Assembly: GCA_903958265.1 (NCBI GenBank)
Contig: CAJBSQ010000609.1
Span: 1 to 5,592 of the forward strand
Direction of reading: 5' to 3'
Source of the DNA: an uncultured Planctomycetaceae bacterium
GTDB taxonomy: Bacteria > Planctomycetota > Planctomycetia > Pirellulales > UBA1268
DNA: 5,592 bases
Both the position numbers and the translations under genes were made by a program. A model generated the notes under the pieces. It saw nothing but the letters and a program-made list of their open reading frames with translations. It was not told where the DNA came from and did no database searches. How positions within the stretch are numbered: position 1 is the first letter of the stretch; every line of letters begins with the position of its first letter. Below are positions 1-5,287 of the stretch, piece after piece.

Positions 1-274
1 CGGCCTCGAGCCACGGCACGTATGCCGCCTCCTCCACGGCCTGAGAGGCGTCGAGCCGCGAGCGGAGTTCTGCCACCTCGTCGCGCAGGGCATTCACCTC
101 CGCGACCTCCTGCTGGAGCCGCTCGATCCGCTGTGCCTGAGCGGCGAGTTCCGTCTGCATCCCGTCAGGCGGCCGCTCGATGGCCTGCCCGCGCGCACGA
201 CCTCCGATCGCAGCCACGACGGCGGCCACAACCAGCACTCGAAGCAGCGATCGGTCGGGGAGAAAGCGGCTCAC
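1..274 (-). CDS. Exported coiled-coil protein, N-terminal part (cut by window start)
   Basis: I do not recognise the family. Reading leftward from a GTG at 274, the frame stays open for 91 codons to the window edge. Residues 1-31 look like a signal peptide: Arg residues at 3, 8 and 12, a hydrophobic core at 13-23 (VLVVAAVVAAI), then a likely cleavage site after ARGQA (27-31). Residues 40-82 are rich in Glu, Gln, Arg and Leu with hydrophobic spacing (I50, L53, V57, V60, V67, L70, L74), which suggests a coiled coil. The piece ends in YVPWLEA. This layout of signal peptide then short coiled coil is seen in envelope proteins such as some porins, but the body that would decide lies outside the window. 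The start is uncertain: no Shine-Dalgarno is visible, the frame continues open upstream, and another GTG lies at 292. It is 166 bases beyond ureD and probably unrelated to urease. Confidence 0.55.
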   Translation of the reverse strand, partial: MSRFLPDRSLLRVLVVAAVVAAIGGRARGQAIERPPDGMQTELAAQAQRIERLQQEVAEVNALRDEVAELRSRLDASQAVEEAAYVPWLEA

Positions 275-440
275 ATTTAGAAAAATCGGCACAATCCGCG
301 CAAAACCCCAGCCTGACCGGCACGGTTTCGCCCACCTGCGCACATCGCCAAGGCCGCGGGACGGCCCCAGGTGCGATTGCTTCCGACAAGCACCGGCCCA
401 GGCGGGTTGGGCAAGATAACCACGGCAACCTGGCCCCGGC
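275..440. other. Intergenic gap after ureD
   Basis: No convincing gene is seen here. Read on the minus strand, the first 45 bases after the ureD stop can fold weakly: GGTTG (430-426) pairs with CAACC (409-405), and GGCC (435-432) with GGCC (398-395), but no run of T follows, so a classical terminator is not supported. Near the left gene there is a short AT-rich patch (about 275-289) in otherwise GC-rich sequence, with a possible TTGCGC then TAAATG pair about 18 bases apart on the minus strand. If real, that promoter would overlap the proposed GTG start, so it is only a weak candidate. Confidence 0.4.
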
Positions 441-1373
441 CTACCGCCATGCGAACTGCTTGGGAACCTCACGGCCGGCGATCTCGCGCCGCACCACGGC
501 CCACATCCGCCGGATCACGTCGCGGACCGGCTCGTACTCCATGCCCAGCACCTTGAACACGAGCCCCGCGCTGTTGGGCAGCCGGCTCGCCGAGGCGGCC
601 CAGCCACCGCTCTGGTCCATCCCGGACGGGAGCTGCGGCGCGATCGCATCCACGTGTTCCTTCGGAGCGAGCAGCAGCACGTTGCCGAACACGTCCCACT
701 CCCCCATCACCCCCACCAGCCCCACGTCACTCCGCGCCGGCTCGATCACGAACTTCTCCACGAACAGCTCCCGCCCCTCGGGGCGGGAGGCCGCCACCCG
801 CGAGGAGAACACGTCGTAGGCATACCGCTCGCCGTCGCGGTAGTACTTCCGCCCCGCCATCAAGACCTCGCCGTAGAGCAGCGTGGCGGTCGGATGCACC
901 ACGAGCCGGGTGTCGGTGCGGTATCGCGAGTGCCGGTGCGGGATCGTCTGGTCGGGCAGGTATTCGAGATACGCCCGCTCCTCCAGCACGATCTCCTGCC
1001 GCTGGGCCGCATGATTGGCATCCATCTCGTGGATCTTCGTGGCCGACTGCGTGGTCACGTGAGCAGAGGCGTCGGGGCCGAGGCGGATCGCGACGGTGTT
1101 GCGATCGCCCTGCAGCACGCCGCCGGCATTGGAGATCATGAACACGCAGGGCAGCTCGGGCATGCCCTCGTCCCAGTAGAGCGCCTGCTGCACGAGCAGC
1201 GGGGCCCGCCGCTCGAGGTCGGCGAGCACCGTCTTGCCTCCGCGCCGCTCGAAGCCCATGCGGAGGTAGCCGTTCTTGCCGGGCGAGCCGGTTGCGAGTT
1301 GCTTGGGCTCATCCTGATACGCGGCGAGTTCCCGCGGCACCGGACCGGCAAACGGGGCGTCGGGCCCGATCAT
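441..1373 (-). CDS. ureD: Urease accessory protein UreD (UreH)
   Basis: UreD is the scaffold of the urease activation complex: it binds apo-urease, recruits UreF and UreG, and in known systems provides a passage for nickel into the active site. The 310-residue protein has the expected family length and landmarks: the GGVLQGDR loop at 84-91, TTQSATKIH at 107-115 (family form TTQxATK), and a PDQTIPHRHSRY stretch after the central strands. The ATG at 1373 overlaps the ureG stop in an ATGA junction (4-base overlap), so its translation is probably coupled to ureG; no strong ribosome-binding site is seen. It is the last gene of the accessory block ureE-ureF-ureG-ureD. No frameshift or missing motif was seen. 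Long open frames on the opposite strand across this gene are GC-rich shadows. Confidence 0.96.
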   Translation of the reverse strand: MIGPDAPFAGPVPRELAAYQDEPKQLATGSPGKNGYLRMGFERRGGKTVLADLERRAPLLVQQALYWDEGMPELPCVFMISNAGGVLQGDRNTVAIRLGPDASAHVTTQSATKIHEMDANHAAQRQEIVLEERAYLEYLPDQTIPHRHSRYRTDTRLVVHPTATLLYGEVLMAGRKYYRDGERYAYDVFSSRVAASRPEGRELFVEKFVIEPARSDVGLVGVMGEWDVFGNVLLLAPKEHVDAIAPQLPSGMDQSGGWAASASRLPNSAGLVFKVLGMEYEPVRDVIRRMWAVVRREIAGREVPKQFAWR

Positions 1374-2008
1374 GCCGGCGAACCCGCGACATCGAAGTCA
1401 AACAGCACCTGCTGGCGGATCATTTCCGAGAGTTCCGGGATACCCTCGCCCGTCTTGCAGTTGGTGAACAGAAACGGCTTCCCGCCCCGCATCAGCCGCG
1501 AGTCGTCATCCATCACCTGCAGGCTCGCGCCCACGTAGGGGGCGAGGTCGGTCTTGTTGATCACGAGGATGTCAGACTGGGTGATCCCCGGACCATTCTT
1601 CCGCGGGATCTTGTCGCCGGCGGCGACATCGATCACGTAGATGAAGAAGTCGACGAGAGCCGGAGAGAAGGTCAGCGTGAGATTGTCGCCGCCGCTCTCG
1701 ATCAGCACGAGATCGGTATCCGGAAACCGGGCCTCCATGTCCTCGACGGCGGCGAGATTCATGCTGGGATCTTCGCGGACGGCGGTGTGGGGGCAGGCGC
1801 CGGTCTCGACTCCGAGGATCCGCTCTTCGAGCAGGATGCCCTTGAGCGTCCGCTGCACGTGCTTGGCATCCTCGGTGGTGACCACGTCGTTGGTGATCAC
1901 CAGAATCTTCACCCCCATCCCCACGAGGATTGGGGTGATCGCCTCGATGATGGCCGTTTTCCCGGAGCCCACCGGGCCGCCGATGCCGATCCGACTGATT
2001 TTTTTCAT
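1370..2008 (-). CDS. ureG: Urease accessory GTPase UreG
   Basis: UreG is the SIMIBI-class GTPase that carries nickel to urease and powers its maturation. The 212-residue protein has the P-loop GPVGSGKT at 11-18, the metal-binding Cys-Pro-His at 72-74 followed by TAVRED, the ESGGDNL switch-like motif at 104-110, and the guanine-specificity motif NKTD at 151-154. It has no His-rich N-terminal extension, unlike some UreG proteins, so metal storage may rest on the UreE tail here. Two positions differ from the usual bacterial form: TNDVVTTEDA where TNDIYTxEDA is common, and ETGACPH where ETGGCPH is common. The start is the ATG at 2008, with AGGA at 2021-2018 nine bases upstream. It lies 36 bases after ureF and overlaps ureD by 4 bases. 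Confidence 0.98.
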   Translation of the reverse strand: MKKISRIGIGGPVGSGKTAIIEAITPILVGMGVKILVITNDVVTTEDAKHVQRTLKGILLEERILGVETGACPHTAVREDPSMNLAAVEDMEARFPDTDLVLIESGGDNLTLTFSPALVDFFIYVIDVAAGDKIPRKNGPGITQSDILVINKTDLAPYVGASLQVMDDDSRLMRGGKPFLFTNCKTGEGIPELSEMIRQQVLFDFDVAGSPA

Positions 2009-2017
2009 TCGTTTGAT

Positions 2018-2021
2018 TCCT
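2018..2021 (-). promoter_or_regulatory. Ribosome-binding site of ureG
   Basis: AGGA on the minus strand, nine bases before the ATG at 2008, in the 36-base ureF-ureG gap. It supports that start, which also places the P-loop at the usual distance from the N-terminus. Confidence 0.6.
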
Positions 2022-2044
2022 GGAATGGTTGTACCACGGCCGAG

Positions 2045-2725
2045 TCAGCTCATGAACAGGCGGACGGTGGATCGCAGGTGGATGCCCGAGAGCACCTCCA
2101 TCACCGGGGCAAACGTCGCCATGTCGTCGAGCGTCGTGTCAGCCGCTGCCGCATAATCGTCCGCTGCCACCGCACTCGCCGCAAACAGCACCGCCTGGGC
2201 GTCGAGGTAGTTCATCCGCATCAGCCGCACGGCCGCTCCGACGAGCATCGAGGCCACGCCGTACTGATGGGCCGCAAAGGCATCTCGCTCCGGAAGGCCG
2301 AGGCCCGCGAAGGCGATCGCCTGGGCCACGGGATACGTGCCCGGCGTCGCGGCGGCCTTGATCGCAGCGAGCCACTCCCGCATCCCCTCGCCCGGGCGGA
2401 CGTGCTCGCAGAGTTCGGCGAGTTTGCGGCCCATGCGGACCGTCATCGTCCGCATCTCCTCGTTGAGCCTGCGGTTGAAGACCGCCTGGTCGATCTTGAG
2501 CACGCCGGCTGCGTCACCTGCAGCCGCGGCCCGGTGCGCGTGGAGCAGCGCGATGCCGTCACCCGTCGCGGCCTGCCGCACGGCCGCCTGCACAAAACCC
2601 TGGAGCGTGGCCGGATCGCGAACCACCCCCTGCTGCACTGCCGACTCCAGGCCGGCCGAAAATGAAAACGCCCCCACCGGCAGGACGGAGTCACCGAACT
2701 GCAGGAGCCGAAGCAGATCGAGCAC
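2045..2725 (-). CDS. ureF: Urease accessory protein UreF
   Basis: UreF bridges UreD and UreG in the urease activation complex and gates the GTPase of UreG. With the start chosen here it has 226 residues, the usual family size, and is largely helical and Ala-rich. Visible landmarks are the N-terminal LLRLLQ with LPVGAFSFSAGLE at 15-27, a central HQYGVASMLVGAAVRLM helix matching the conserved UreF core, and the C-terminal RSTVRLFMS, close to the family's terminal RLFRS. I chose the GTG at 2725 because GGAG lies five bases upstream and the protein then begins right at the conserved region. The frame is open further upstream, and an ATG at 2776 would add 17 residues (beginning MATATTITSS) that overlap the His-tail codons of ureE; those residues look like a frame-shifted reading of that tail, so I consider them unlikely. 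Confidence 0.95.
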   Translation of the reverse strand: MLDLLRLLQFGDSVLPVGAFSFSAGLESAVQQGVVRDPATLQGFVQAAVRQAATGDGIALLHAHRAAAAGDAAGVLKIDQAVFNRRLNEEMRTMTVRMGRKLAELCEHVRPGEGMREWLAAIKAAATPGTYPVAQAIAFAGLGLPERDAFAAHQYGVASMLVGAAVRLMRMNYLDAQAVLFAASAVAADDYAAAADTTLDDMATFAPVMEVLSGIHLRSTVRLFMS

Positions 2726-2730
2726 ACCGG

Positions 2731-2734
2731 CTCC
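2731..2734 (-). promoter_or_regulatory. Ribosome-binding site deciding the ureF start
   Basis: GGAG on the minus strand, five bases before the GTG at 2725 and located in the 25-base gap after the ureE stop. It is the main reason to prefer the GTG start over the upstream ATG at 2776. Confidence 0.5.
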
Positions 2735-2750
2735 ATCCGGGCCGCCCGAA

Positions 2751-3413
2751 CTAGTGATGGTGGTGGCCGTGGCCATGCTGGTGGTCGTCGGAATGGCCGC
2801 CGTCGCCATGCACGTGCGGGGGGAGATGCGAGTGGGGCGTCGCGTCGGCGCCACCGAAGAGCCGCCGGGCCTCGTGCGGCAGGAGGTAGGGGATCACTTC
2901 CGTGCCGGGCAGAAACTCGTACGTGATCCCCTGGAAGGCATGCGTCTTCATCACCGACGCCATCACCTTCCGGTCGACCGTCAGCGGCACGTAGACGTCA
3001 GTCCCCTTCACCACGGCCGGCCAATGCTGGTTGCCGAGAGCATGGCCGAGTTCGAAGCAGGTGCGGGCCAGGATCTCCGGCAGTTCACCGAGCACGCCGG
3101 CCAGCCGCACCACCAGCACGTCATTGAGCGTGATGGAGGCCACGACGACCCGGCCGGCGGCCTCGTCCCAGACGAGCACATCGCCGTCGTGGAGGTGACT
3201 GGCGCGGTCGAGCGACACGGCAATCTCGAGGCCGCTCTCGGTCGTCTTGCGAAACCGATTTTTTTGGGCCTGCCACTGATCGAGCCGAAGGTGGTCGACC
3301 GTCACCCGCTCCAGTCGCGTTGCCCAGGCCGCATCATGGCGATTGCCAAGCACCCGCTCCACGAGGAGCAGGCCCTGCGGGGCGGCGGGGGTTTCGTCCG
3401 GCGTGCGATGCAT
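2751..3413 (-). CDS. ureE: Urease nickel metallochaperone UreE with His-rich tail
   Basis: UreE binds nickel and hands it to UreG for insertion into urease. The 220-residue protein has an N-terminal peptide-binding-like domain (RFRKTTESGLEIAVSL, then HDGDVLV at about 75-81) and a C-terminal metal-binding domain with LGHALGNQHWP around 122-132; His130 matches the conserved metal-ligand His of the family. Residues 193-220 hold 12 His in 28 positions, ending GHGHHHH, a nickel-buffering tail like that of Klebsiella UreE. At 220 residues it is longer than the usual 150 or so, with extra sequence at both ends. The ATG at 3413 is preferred; a GTG at 3446 in the same frame would add 11 residues, but GAAGAGA lies just before the ATG. 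It is the first gene of the leftward block. An A7 tract (3259-3265) sits in frame and shows no sign of a frameshift. Confidence 0.95.
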   Translation of the reverse strand: MHRTPDETPAAPQGLLLVERVLGNRHDAAWATRLERVTVDHLRLDQWQAQKNRFRKTTESGLEIAVSLDRASHLHDGDVLVWDEAAGRVVVASITLNDVLVVRLAGVLGELPEILARTCFELGHALGNQHWPAVVKGTDVYVPLTVDRKVMASVMKTHAFQGITYEFLPGTEVIPYLLPHEARRLFGGADATPHSHLPPHVHGDGGHSDDHQHGHGHHHH

Positions 3414-3455
3414 GGGGATCTCTTCGTGGGTCAAACGTGGAGCCACGGCAGTCAG

Positions 3456-3465
3456 CCCGATCGGG
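3456..3465. repeat. Perfect 10-bp palindrome in ureE leader
   Basis: CCCGATCGGG is a perfect palindrome in the gap between the two gene blocks. It would lie in the untranslated leader of ureE and at the -35 position of the rightward promoter. It could be a protein-binding site or chance in GC-rich sequence; no known operator is recognised. Confidence 0.4.
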
Positions 3466-3484
3466 GCAGCCGGAGGCAGTCATC

Positions 3485-3493
3485 TGATATAGT
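3485..3493 (+). promoter_or_regulatory. Extended -10 promoter for urea transporter-ureABC
   Basis: TGATATAGT fits an extended -10 element (TGn followed by TATAAT with one mismatch) and stands out in a GC-rich gap. No usable -35 hexamer is found 16-18 bases upstream (GGCAGC at the best position), which is tolerated in extended -10 promoters. Transcription would start near 3500, giving a leader of about 56 bases to the transporter ATG at 3556. This is a sequence match only. Confidence 0.5.
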
Positions 3494-3514
3494 CGCGTCC
3501 CCGGGGAGACGCAA
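3486..3514 (-). promoter_or_regulatory. Candidate promoter for ureEFGD
   Basis: On the minus strand TTGCGT (3514-3509) and TATATC (3491-3486) are separated by 17 bases, with about 3 of 6 and 4 of 6 matches to the sigma-70 consensus. Transcription would start near 3479, about 66 bases before the ureE ATG. The match is weak; its support comes from position, since the divergent ureE block needs a promoter in this gap. Confidence 0.3.
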
Positions 3515-3530
3515 ACGCGTGACGTGCGTC
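3508..3530. repeat. Inverted repeat in transporter leader
   Basis: GACGCA (3508-3513) and TGCGTC (3525-3530) form a perfect 6-base inverted repeat with an 11-base spacer that itself contains ACGCGT. It lies in the expected untranslated leader of the transporter message and its left arm overlaps the candidate -35 of the leftward promoter. It may be an operator or an RNA hairpin, or may be chance. Confidence 0.35.
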
Positions 3531-3555
3531 CGCCAAGGTTTCGCGAGCGACGCCC

Positions 3556-4467
3556 ATGACGGACACGACGACCGGCACCGGCCCGCTGCATCCCGAAGTT
3601 CTCGGTCGCGGGATTCTCCGTGGCCTGGGCCAGGTGATGTTCCAGCGGAACGAGTTCACCGGATTACTGTTCCTCGCGGGCATGGCGATCGCGTCGCCGT
3701 GGGTCGCCGTCGGGGCCGCTGCCGGCGCGGTCATCGGGCCGCTCGTCGCCCTGCTGCTTCGATTGGATCGCGGTGAGATTCTCGACGGCCTCTACGGCTA
3801 CAACGCGGCACTCGTTGGGGCGGCCGCCCTCTCCTTCCTCGACTTCACGCCGCTCACCTGGGGGCTCGCCCTGGCCGGGGCCTCCGTCTCCGTGCCGCTC
3901 ACGTGGCTGCTCCGCCGCGTGGTTCCCTTCCCTACCTACACCACCGCCTTCGTGCTCACGGCCTGGGGCCTGCTGTTCATCGCGGGTGGCCTCGGTGACC
4001 GCCAGCCAGAGGCCCCGCCGGAACCCACCACTGCCGTCGACGCCCGCCCCCGGTGGGAGCGGTTTGCCGCCCAGGTGGCCGACGGGATCGCCGAGGTCAT
4101 GTTCGGTGCCAACGTGGCGACGGGAGCCTGCTTCCTGGCAGGCCTCGCGATCGGCTCGTGGCGGCACGCCCTCGTCGCCGTCGTGGGGGCATCGCTCGGC
4201 ACGCTCGTGGCGGCCTACCACCACGATCCCCAGGCCCAACTCGACCTCGGCCTCTACGGATACAACGCCGCCCTGGCCGCGATCGCCGGCTGGCTCGCCC
4301 GCCCCTCGTGGCTGGCCGTGATCGTGGCGGCCGCGGCCAGCGTGCCGCTCGTCGAGTTCTTTCCTGCGGGCCTTGGTTTTCCCGCACTCACCGCTCCCTT
4401 TATCATGGCCGCCTGGATCGTGCTCGCGATCCTGGCGCTCGACCGAGGAACCTCCGCATGCATCTGA
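3556..4467 (+). CDS. Urea transporter, UT family
   Basis: This 303-residue inner-membrane protein is a UT-family urea channel that lets urea pass down its gradient, feeding the urease encoded downstream. It shows the family's internal two-fold repeat: LRGLGQVMFQRNEFTGLLFL from 21 matches ADGIAEVMFGANVATGACFL from 175; GLYGYNAALVG (78-88) matches GLYGYNAALAA (232-242); and the LP-box LPxxTxPF appears as FPTYTTAF (125-132) and FPALTAPF (275-282), the first copy diverged. A hydrophilic linker of about 25 residues near 146-170 joins the halves. Nearly all other segments are hydrophobic helices; the length is within the usual range for bacterial members. No good Shine-Dalgarno precedes the ATG, but a stop at 3520-3522 and no other in-frame start between makes it the first usable one. 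Its end overlaps the ureA start by 10 bases. Confidence 0.93.
   Translation: MTDTTTGTGPLHPEVLGRGILRGLGQVMFQRNEFTGLLFLAGMAIASPWVAVGAAAGAVIGPLVALLLRLDRGEILDGLYGYNAALVGAAALSFLDFTPLTWGLALAGASVSVPLTWLLRRVVPFPTYTTAFVLTAWGLLFIAGGLGDRQPEAPPEPTTAVDARPRWERFAAQVADGIAEVMFGANVATGACFLAGLAIGSWRHALVAVVGASLGTLVAAYHHDPQAQLDLGLYGYNAALAAIAGWLARPSWLAVIVAAAASVPLVEFFPAGLGFPALTAPFIMAAWIVLAILALDRGTSACI
4445..4454 (+). promoter_or_regulatory. Ribosome-binding site of ureA, self-complementary
   Basis: GAGGA precedes the ureA ATG by eight bases, inside the last codons of the transporter. The site reads GAGGAACCTC, so GAGG is followed at once by its complement CCTC. The tight turn makes a stable hairpin doubtful. Confidence 0.5.
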
Positions 4468-4760
4468 CACCCCGCGAAATGGAAAAAGTCTTCATCTACG
4501 CGATGGCCGACGTGTCGCTCAAGCGCAAAGCCAAGGGCATCAAACTCAACCATCCCGAGTCGATGGCCGTGATCTGCGCCGCCGCCATGGACGGAGCCCG
4601 GGAGGGCAAGACCGTCGAGGAGGTGATGAAGACCGCCTCCGACGTGCTCACCAAGGCCGACGTCATGGAGGGCGTGGCCGACATGATCCCGTTCGTGCAA
4701 CTGGAGGCCGTGTTTACCGACGGCAGCCGCCTGATCACGGTCCACCAACCCATTCGCTGA
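4458..4760 (+). CDS. ureA: Urease gamma subunit UreA
   Basis: UreA is the smallest structural subunit of the cytoplasmic nickel urease (UreABC)3, which hydrolyses urea to ammonia and carbamate. The protein is exactly 100 residues, the canonical length, and matches end to end: LTPREMEKVF at 3-12, GIKLNHPESMAVI at 27-39, MDGAREGKTVEEVM around 44-57, VMEGVADMIPFVQLEAVF from 69 and TVHQPIR at the C-terminus. The ATG at 4458 overlaps the last ten bases of the transporter gene, so the two are probably translationally coupled. ureB follows 13 bases later. Subunits are separate here, not fused as in Helicobacter. Confidence 0.98.
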   Translation: MHLTPREMEKVFIYAMADVSLKRKAKGIKLNHPESMAVICAAAMDGAREGKTVEEVMKTASDVLTKADVMEGVADMIPFVQLEAVFTDGSRLITVHQPIR

Positions 4761-4769
4761 GGACACCTC
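4759..4769 (+). promoter_or_regulatory. Ribosome-binding site of ureB, self-complementary
   Basis: GAGGA overlaps the ureA stop codon (TGAGGA) and lies ten bases before the ureB ATG. GAGG (4759-4762) and CCTC (4766-4769) can pair across three bases, which could partly mask the site until ribosomes finishing ureA open it. Confidence 0.5.
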
Positions 4770-4773
4770 CACC

Positions 4774-5253
4774 ATGGCTGACACCGCACTACCCGCCGAC
4801 GACTGGCAGCGGCACAAGCACGCCGCCCCGCAGGCCGAACCCCACGAGGCGGTTCCCGTCGGCGGCGTGGTGCTCGCTCCGGGCGACATCGAGATCAATG
4901 CCGGCCGCCCCACCGTCACCCTCAAGGTTCGCAACACCGGCGACCGGCCGATCCAGGTGGCCTCGCACTACCACTTCTTCGAGGTGAACCGGGCCCTCGC
5001 CTTCGACCGCCCGGCCACCTTCGGCATGCGGCTCGACATCCCCGCCACCACGGCGATCCGCTTCGAGCCGGGTGACGAGAAGGAGGTCACGCTCGTGCCC
5101 TTCGCCGGCAAGCGATATGCCTACGGCTTCTCCAACCTCGTCGACGGCTGGGTCGGTCGCGGCCCTACGCCCGACTACCGCCCCAACTTCACCAAGGCCG
5201 TGAAGCTGGCCGAGGAGCTCGGTTTCCAGTCCCTGCCGCCGGCACAGCAGTAG
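4774..5253 (+). CDS. ureB: Urease beta subunit UreB, extended at both ends
   Basis: UreB is the middle structural subunit of urease and packs against the flap that covers the UreC active site. The conserved core is clear: PGDIEINAGRPTVTLKVRNTG from 36, GDRPIQVASHYHFFEVN at 56-72, and MRLDIPATTAIRFEPGDEKEV through to the YGFSNLVDG segment. At 159 residues it is about 50 longer than the usual 100-110: roughly 25 extra at the start (Ala, His and acidic residues, HKHAAPQAEPHE) and about 30 at the end after VDGW, including a KAVKLAEEL helix and ending LPPAQQ. The ATG at 4774 has a ribosome-binding site over the ureA stop. A later start is not favoured because no in-frame ATG or GTG with a good site lies just before the core. 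ureC begins 34 bases after its stop. Confidence 0.97.
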   Translation: MADTALPADDWQRHKHAAPQAEPHEAVPVGGVVLAPGDIEINAGRPTVTLKVRNTGDRPIQVASHYHFFEVNRALAFDRPATFGMRLDIPATTAIRFEPGDEKEVTLVPFAGKRYAYGFSNLVDGWVGRGPTPDYRPNFTKAVKLAEELGFQSLPPAQQ

Positions 5254-5276
5254 CCGCCCCCGCACGTTCCACCGTC

Positions 5277-5280
5277 AGGA
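5277..5280 (+). promoter_or_regulatory. Ribosome-binding site of ureC
   Basis: AGGA seven bases before the ATG at 5288. The stretch AGGACACC recurs from the ureB site, but here the CCTC complement is absent (CACCACC), so the site appears open. Confidence 0.5.
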
Positions 5281-5287
5281 CACCACC

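Noticed and set aside
319..333. Possible sigma-54 promoter (CGGCACGGTTTCGCC) on the plus strand
   Set aside because: The GG and GC elements are one base too close for the required spacing, and no plus-strand gene follows it.
165..428. 87-residue minus-strand open frame in the gap after ureD
   Set aside because: It is in a different frame from the signal-peptide protein, is Cys- and Arg-rich with no recognisable pattern, and overlaps that better candidate.
395..435. Hairpin after ureD as a transcription terminator
   Set aside because: The stem is short and interrupted, the loop is large, and no T-run follows.
22..819. 265-residue plus-strand open frame across the left edge and ureD
   Set aside because: Overlaps ureD antisense, has Pro/Arg/Ser-rich composition and no domain or signal; the minus-strand reading of 1-274 is more protein-like.
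3259..3265. A7 tract inside ureE (and a similar one at the ureG start) as a programmed frameshift or phase-variation site
   Set aside because: The frame continues through with conserved UreE sequence on both sides, the ureG tract encodes ordinary Lys codons, and no alternative product is evident.
3456..3530. NikR-type nickel operator in the divergent gap
   Set aside because: The GTATGA-N16-TCATAC pattern is absent; the dyads seen do not resemble it.
654..3776. Very long plus-strand open frames (654-1538, 1292-2665, 2337-3776) opposite the accessory genes
   Set aside because: They run antisense to ureD, ureG, ureF and ureE, are rich in His, Arg and Gly with no recognisable domain, and are the expected by-product of GC-rich codon usage.
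3664..4470. 268-residue minus-strand open frame opposite the urea transporter
   Set aside because: Strongly charged, Gly-rich, low-complexity product antisense to a gene with clear family motifs; a shadow.
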